The notes beneath the pieces are model-generated. The model had not been told where the DNA came from. It made no database searches and worked only from the letters and a program-made list of their open reading frames with translations. From the NCBI GenBank assembly GCA_964605575.1, contig CAZSDG010000018.1, positions 1-18,703 of the forward strand: a DNA stretch of 18,703 nucleotides, in the 5' to 3' direction. Positions 14,699-18,703 of the stretch are shown here, piece by piece. This DNA comes from JAAZHN01 sp964605575. GTDB taxonomy: Bacteria; Bacillota_I; Bacilli_A; RF39; UBA660. Each line of letters begins with the position of its first letter. Position 1 is the stretch's first letter. The translations under genes and the position numbers were made by a program.

Positions 14699-16555
14699 TT
14701 ATTTAAATATTTTTATTAATTCAACCTTAATTTCTTCAGGCGAAAATGGTTTAGATATATAACTTGTAAATCCCATTGCTAAATATTTTTCTTTAGCTCC
14801 TGAAACCGCATCAGCTGTTAAAGCGATAACTGGAACATTAAAACCAATTTGTTTTTTTAAGTTTTCAAATGTCTCTTCTCCACTCATTCCTGGCATCATA
14901 ATATCCATTAAAATTAAATCATATTTTGGACTTGTTCTAATTTTCTTTAAACATTCTTCGCCACTAGCAACTGTATCTATTTCTAAATTAAAATTCTTTA
15001 AAGCAATCTTAGCTACTTTAATGTTTAGGGCATTATCATCAACTATTAAGACTCTTTGCCCGTTAATATTTGCTTCCTCTGCCGCTCTTTTCTTTTTAAT
15101 TTCTAATGTAGATAACATTTGGGTATCAGTTAATGGTTTGGACATCATCGCTATTCTTTGCGGGATTTGAGCCATAAATATCGATCCTACTCCATATTGA
15201 CTCTTAACATTGATTTTACCATGCATTAATTCTACTAGTCTTTTAGTTATTGCTAAACCAAGACCTGTTCCTTCGGCTGTTGTATCTTTTTCTACTTCCA
15301 ATCGTTCAAACTTCGTAAATAACTTTGAGATATATTCTTCTTTTATTCCCATTCCCGTATCTTGAACACTGATGATAACATGACAAATATCTTCTTTATT
15401 AATACACCTAACATTAAAGAAAATTTGACCTTTGGCTGTATACTTAACCGCATTTGTTAAAAGATTGGTTACTACTTTTTTCATATTAGCCCGATCACCA
15501 TATAATTGATATGGTAAGTCTTCTGCTACTTTATAATTGAATGTTACTGGTTTTTCGCCAAGTCTTGCTTTGACAATTTTTACTAAATCTTGGATTTCTT
15601 CTCTTGGATTATATAAAACTTCAACTATATCCATTTTATTTGATTCAATCTTAGATACATCTAAAACCCCACCAACTATTTCTAAAAGTGTATTAGAAGC
15701 TTTGACGATATCAGTTGCATAATCTCTAGATTCCTTAGATAAATTTTCATCCTCTAAGATTGCATGAGAAAAGCCAACCACTGCATTTAATGGGGTTCTG
15801 ATTTCATGAGACATACTAGCTAGAAAATCACTTTTAGCCAGATTTGCTTTTTCTGCTTCACTTTTCGCTATATTTAAACTTTCAATCATTTTAAGATCTG
15901 GATTCTCTATAGTGAAGAACATTATATAACAAAGAAGTGCTAAAATCAGATCATAAATATTAAATTCTGGGAAGGTAATTGTTATTAAACTTAGTAATAC
16001 TGTCATGACAATTATAGCTAAAACTGCATAATGTCTGCGATCAATTCTTTTTATATTAATTAACACTACTCCTAAGGCTAATAATAGTTCTATTATAACC
16101 AGTATTGCCGTTACTAAAACAAGCGTTCCTTCACCACTGGTAACGTATTTTATTTTTATTAATTTAAAATTAAGAAAAAAGGTAGTAATGAAGAATGAAG
16201 TAGTCAAAAACATTAAAAGATAATTAATTATTTTTGCATTATCTCTAACTTTTTTATAGCTGATAAATAGAGTATATGCCAAAAGAGAACCACATGTTAA
16301 AAAAATTAAGGACGTTCCTATTCTATTTAATAAAGTAAAAATTTTAGAATAATTAGCAACAATTAATTCAAATTCGTAGATGGAACAAATAATGTGAACA
16401 ACTGTATTAATCAATGAAACAATTAATGAAGAAATAAGTATTACTTCATAATACTTATTTTCGATTAACTTTATTTTTCTCTTAGTAAAATAAACAAAGC
16501 TTAATATTGCAATAAAAATAAAACAAACAAATGGAATATCAAATTCTAAAGCCAT
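14699..16555 (-). CDS. Membrane-bound hybrid histidine kinase with C-terminal receiver domain
   Basis: A 618-residue sensor. Six to seven transmembrane helices fill about residues 5-215, with short loops and no large outside domain, so it probably senses something in or at the membrane. A HisKA domain follows, with phospho-acceptor H250 in ASMSHEIRTPLNAVVGF. The ATPase has N-box NLLTNAVKYT (364-373), G1 DTGMG (399-403) and G2 GTGLGL (429-434). The receiver (about 500-618) has the acidic pair D506-D507, phospho-acceptor D551 (LILMDIMMPG), T580 and K602. All catalytic residues are present. No DNA-binding output domain, Hpt protein or partner response regulator is seen in the window. The ATG at 16555 follows AGGAG by 9 nt, and that site lies in an inverted repeat. 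Neighbours give no clue to the stimulus. Confidence 0.94.
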   Translation of the reverse strand: MALEFDIPFVCFIFIAILSFVYFTKRKIKLIENKYYEVILISSLIVSLINTVVHIICSIYEFELIVANYSKIFTLLNRIGTSLIFLTCGSLLAYTLFISYKKVRDNAKIINYLLMFLTTSFFITTFFLNFKLIKIKYVTSGEGTLVLVTAILVIIELLLALGVVLINIKRIDRRHYAVLAIIVMTVLLSLITITFPEFNIYDLILALLCYIMFFTIENPDLKMIESLNIAKSEAEKANLAKSDFLASMSHEIRTPLNAVVGFSHAILEDENLSKESRDYATDIVKASNTLLEIVGGVLDVSKIESNKMDIVEVLYNPREEIQDLVKIVKARLGEKPVTFNYKVAEDLPYQLYGDRANMKKVVTNLLTNAVKYTAKGQIFFNVRCINKEDICHVIISVQDTGMGIKEEYISKLFTKFERLEVEKDTTAEGTGLGLAITKRLVELMHGKINVKSQYGVGSIFMAQIPQRIAMMSKPLTDTQMLSTLEIKKKRAAEEANINGQRVLIVDDNALNIKVAKIALKNFNLEIDTVASGEECLKKIRTSPKYDLILMDIMMPGMSGEETFENLKKQIGFNVPVIALTADAVSGAKEKYLAMGFTSYISKPFSPEEIKVELIKIFK

Positions 16556-16566
16556 TAATCATTTCT

Positions 16567-16593
16567 CCTATTATTAATATATCATATAATAGG
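16567..16593 (-). promoter_or_regulatory. Inverted repeat covering the histidine kinase ribosome binding site
   Basis: CCTATTAT (16586-16593, minus strand) and ATAATAGG (16567-16574) form a perfect 8-bp stem with an 11-nt AT-rich loop, 11 nt after the acyltransferase stop. The 3' arm includes AGG of the AGGAG site (16565-16569). In RNA it could mask the ribosome binding site. No U-run follows, so it is not an obvious terminator. Confidence 0.5.
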
Positions 16594-16603
16594 TTTTTTG
16601 TTG

Positions 16604-17677
16604 CTATTTTTTCCAAGTTTTTATTAATTGTTTTACTAAATCATATTCTTCCTCTTGTTGTCTTTCGTTAATAACTTGCTGTAACAATCTAGCATTATTT
16701 TTATTTAATTGGATTTGGTGGACAAACTCCCAAACTTCATCTTTAGTAATAATATTTTTATCTTTAAATGTTAAATATTCATCTTCCCAATCAGGATTAA
16801 CCCATTTAAATTGAAGTACTTCTTTTTTCTTTTCTTCTAACCATGCTTTTCGTGGATTTTCAGGTAAAGATTCTCTTTTAGTTAAGACTACACCTTTGTT
16901 TTTTACATGTTCATTATCTGAAATTAAAGGAGCCGGTTCTGAAGCAGGCACAACTTCTTTTGCATTTTTATTTCCATACTTTTCAATCAATTCAAATTTT
17001 AGTGTGGCCATTTTTTCTCTAAGGATATCAAGGCCTTCTTGCATAGAATAATCATGTAAATTAAACGGTTCGCCAAAGCTAATATATATTTCATTTGAAC
17101 CATGTTTATGAAAAGAACCAATTGGTACAACTCTTTTTTTCGTTTCTAAGGCTGTAAGATAAATGCCATTAAATAACTTATTAACAATAATATTCTCAGT
17201 TACATTCCATGATCCTTCTGGATAAATAATAATACTAGTTCCATAATTTAAGATTCTGACCATTTTGGGGACTGCTTGTCCTCTACTTTTTTTACTTCTG
17301 GTATTAACAAATATCATCCCATTTAACCATAATAATTTCATATCAGGATTATGCATAAGTTGATCAACAGAATTAGTTAATAAATAGGCATGACGGTCAA
17401 TACTGCAGATTGTTGCGATTATATCATCTGGAAAACCGTGGGTTGAAGCAAAAATATATGCATCATCATCACTTAAAGAAAGTGGTCTCTCAACAATAAT
17501 TTTCTTTGGACTTTTTTCATCATTTTCTAGCATTGATTTACCTTTTTTTCTTAAAATTGGACTAATCTTTCCTCTAAATTTGATTCCAAAGTCACTAGTA
17601 AATGAATCAACATTTGCTGTTAAATGTTTTGTTACACGATACGGATTAACTTTAATTTTTTCTTTATTATTTGACAT
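16604..17677 (-). CDS. PlsC-like acyltransferase (1-acyl-glycerol-3-phosphate type) with C-terminal extension
   Basis: A 357-residue protein with the PlsC/lysophospholipid acyltransferase fold. The catalytic HX4D motif is H80-x4-D85 (STHGFPDD); NTRSKKSRG (about 125-133) fits the FxxR-type block; the P-E-G-S block is at 153-156 (IIIYPEGSW); and VPIGSFHK (184-191) fits the VPV-type fourth block. These bind glycerol phosphate and acyl donor at the membrane face; exact substrate unknown. There is no strong transmembrane helix, so it is probably peripheral. After about residue 236 there is an extra region of about 120 residues, charged and helical (RKAWLEEKKKEVLQFKW, then a Gln/Glu-rich helix), that I cannot match. 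The ATG at 17677 follows AAGGGGG, with a good promoter upstream. It may be co-transcribed with the kinase 48 nt downstream. Confidence 0.88.
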   Translation of the reverse strand: MSNNKEKIKVNPYRVTKHLTANVDSFTSDFGIKFRGKISPILRKKGKSMLENDEKSPKKIIVERPLSLSDDDAYIFASTHGFPDDIIATICSIDRHAYLLTNSVDQLMHNPDMKLLWLNGMIFVNTRSKKSRGQAVPKMVRILNYGTSIIIYPEGSWNVTENIIVNKLFNGIYLTALETKKRVVPIGSFHKHGSNEIYISFGEPFNLHDYSMQEGLDILREKMATLKFELIEKYGNKNAKEVVPASEPAPLISDNEHVKNKGVVLTKRESLPENPRKAWLEEKKKEVLQFKWVNPDWEDEYLTFKDKNIITKDEVWEFVHQIQLNKNNARLLQQVINERQQEEEYDLVKQLIKTWKK

Positions 17678-17709
17678 AGTATTTGCCCCCTTTTTAATAA
17701 ATTGCCCAT

Positions 17710-17738
17710 ACTATACAATATTAAAGGAGATTATTCAA
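17710..17738 (-). promoter_or_regulatory. Promoter of the acyltransferase gene
   Basis: On the minus strand TTGAAT (17733-17738), a 17-nt spacer and TATAGT (17710-17715). It begins 10 nt after the stop of the ABC permease gene; no terminator hairpin was seen between them. Confidence 0.6.
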
Positions 17739-17747
17739 GATTAACAA

Positions 17748-18539
17748 TTAATAAAATTCTTTATTTTTATATTTATATAATGAAAATGTTGTTGAAATTA
17801 TGATTAGTAAGATTGCTATAACAATAGTTAAGATGCCTAATCTTTGTTCTTTAATAATCATCCTACCATTAGCAAGTTCAAAAACAGAAAGGTTAGCTAA
17901 CCAACTAAAATTATCTGATAAATCACCCATTAGTTGAAGAATATATGATAAGAAAACAAAACCAATTGTTAATGAAGTTACCATTTTATTTTTTCTAAAA
18001 AACGAAGAAATTAGTAAACTAATGAAGAATATAACATACATAACAATTAAACAACCTAAGTTAAGTAAGAAAAAAATTGTTCTGTTATAATTACCAATCA
18101 TTTCAAAACCTATAAAATTAAATACTGTTAAGATAGTCATAAATGCAGTTATTAAAATTAAGCCACTACCAATTTTTGTAAACAATATTTTTTCTCTACT
18201 TATTGGTTTTGATAATAAATAATTAATCGTACCATCATTTTCTTCTTTAAGCATTATATTCCCGCCTACTATTCCAGCATATATTCCCCCAATAAGAATT
18301 AACATTATATAACCTTCAGACTTAAACCAGCCAAAAGCACTCATAATGTCGACGATATCAAAGTTCATTATCTTTAGCATTTCCTCAGGTAATACTTTTA
18401 AGTATTCTTCTAATAACCCAGGTTCCATTTTATCAATTATTGTTGGATAAATAATAAATACCAAAGCAAATAAGAAGATCATCACTAATGACCAAACTAT
18501 TAATGATTTATAATTGTTTTTCAACTCTCTTTTTAACAT
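17748..18539 (-). CDS. ABC transporter permease (ABC-2 type)
   Basis: A 263-residue integral membrane protein with six predicted helices (about residues 14-33, 73-94, 117-140, 152-176, 187-207, 235-256) and a sizeable outside loop between the first two, the usual plan of ABC-2 permeases used for export or for resistance to peptides and antibiotics. MLKEENDGTINYLLSKPIS (residues 96-114) is the typical cytosolic coupling region of this family. The ATG at 18539 has GGAGG seven nt upstream and shares its A with the TAA of the ATPase gene, so the two are translationally coupled. The transported substrate cannot be told. The stop is followed within 10 nt by the acyltransferase promoter. Confidence 0.9.
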   Translation of the reverse strand: MLKRELKNNYKSLIVWSLVMIFLFALVFIIYPTIIDKMEPGLLEEYLKVLPEEMLKIMNFDIVDIMSAFGWFKSEGYIMLILIGGIYAGIVGGNIMLKEENDGTINYLLSKPISREKILFTKIGSGLILITAFMTILTVFNFIGFEMIGNYNRTIFFLLNLGCLIVMYVIFFISLLISSFFRKNKMVTSLTIGFVFLSYILQLMGDLSDNFSWLANLSVFELANGRMIIKEQRLGILTIVIAILLIIISTTFSLYKYKNKEFY

Positions 18540-18703
18540 TATTTTTCCTCCTTATAGTAAGTTAAGAATATATCTTCTAATTCGGGATTTTCAATTAATA
18601 AATCCTCATAATCCGTTTCAGAAATTAAACTAAGGAGTTTCTTAATACTGCCACCATAAGAAAATTTAACAAAGTCATCGCTTTTTTCGATTATTGTTTC
18701 TTT
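18539..18703 (-). CDS. ABC transporter ATP-binding protein, C-terminal end (runs off the right edge)
   Basis: The last 54 codons of an ATPase, open from the right edge and too short to stand alone. The end reads DYEDLLIENPELEDIFLTYY followed by KEEK and the stop, the characteristic C-terminus of CcmA-type ABC ATPases (LEDIFLxYY) that pair with ABC-2 permeases. Walker and signature motifs lie outside the window. It overlaps the permease start by one base (TAATG). Confidence 0.88.
   Translation of the reverse strand, partial: KETIIEKSDDFVKFSYGGSIKKLLSLISETDYEDLLIENPELEDIFLTYYKEEK

Overview
This is an AT-rich, low-GC Firmicutes-type (Bacilli or mollicute-like) fragment, probably from an uncultured host-associated lineage assembled from metagenomic data. 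The evidence is a B. subtilis-style rRNA leader, a T-box leader on pheST, cdaA-cdaR, an Ntdp-type DUF402 protein, strong AGGAGG-like ribosome binding sites and a 100-N scaffold gap. TGG is used for Trp and TGA as a stop, so the code is standard and the organism is not a UGA=Trp mycoplasma. Species assignment from this sequence alone would be a guess. Every gene I can support is on the minus strand, so the window is read from right to left.

Right end (18.7 to 14.7 kb): the C-terminal end of an ABC-transporter ATPase overlaps its six-helix permease. Next come a PlsC-like acyltransferase with its own promoter and a membrane-bound hybrid histidine kinase whose ribosome binding site lies in an inverted repeat. 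Then follow cdaA and cdaR (cyclic-di-AMP synthase and its regulator), overlapping by 8 nt and closed by a terminator; glmM, the usual third partner, is absent.

Middle (12.4 to 8.0 kb): an isolated two-gene unit between two terminators, with a consensus promoter. It encodes a secreted protein of unknown family and a large membrane-anchored, Cys-rich repeat protein. This is the least explained part of the window. The assembly gap lies inside the repeat gene, and the two edges share 10 identical bases; joining them restores one 845-codon reading frame. Next is a classical rubrerythrin, then a small membrane-anchored protein broken by a one-base frameshift inside its membrane segment.

Left part (7.3 kb to 1): a P-loop kinase-like protein, then a phenylalanine T-box (UUC specifier, UGGU bulge) controlling pheS-pheT. 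After these come three single-gene units: a membrane protein of unknown function, a C-terminal-processing S41 protease, and an Ntdp-like nucleoside tri/diphosphatase. Finally a consensus rRNA promoter and leader precede the first ~340 nt of a 16S rRNA gene that runs off the left edge.

Transcription is compact. Most units have a recognisable sigma-A promoter (TTGAAT or TTGTAT, 16-17 nt spacer, TATAAT-like), and several intrinsic terminators overlap the stop codon of the gene they end.
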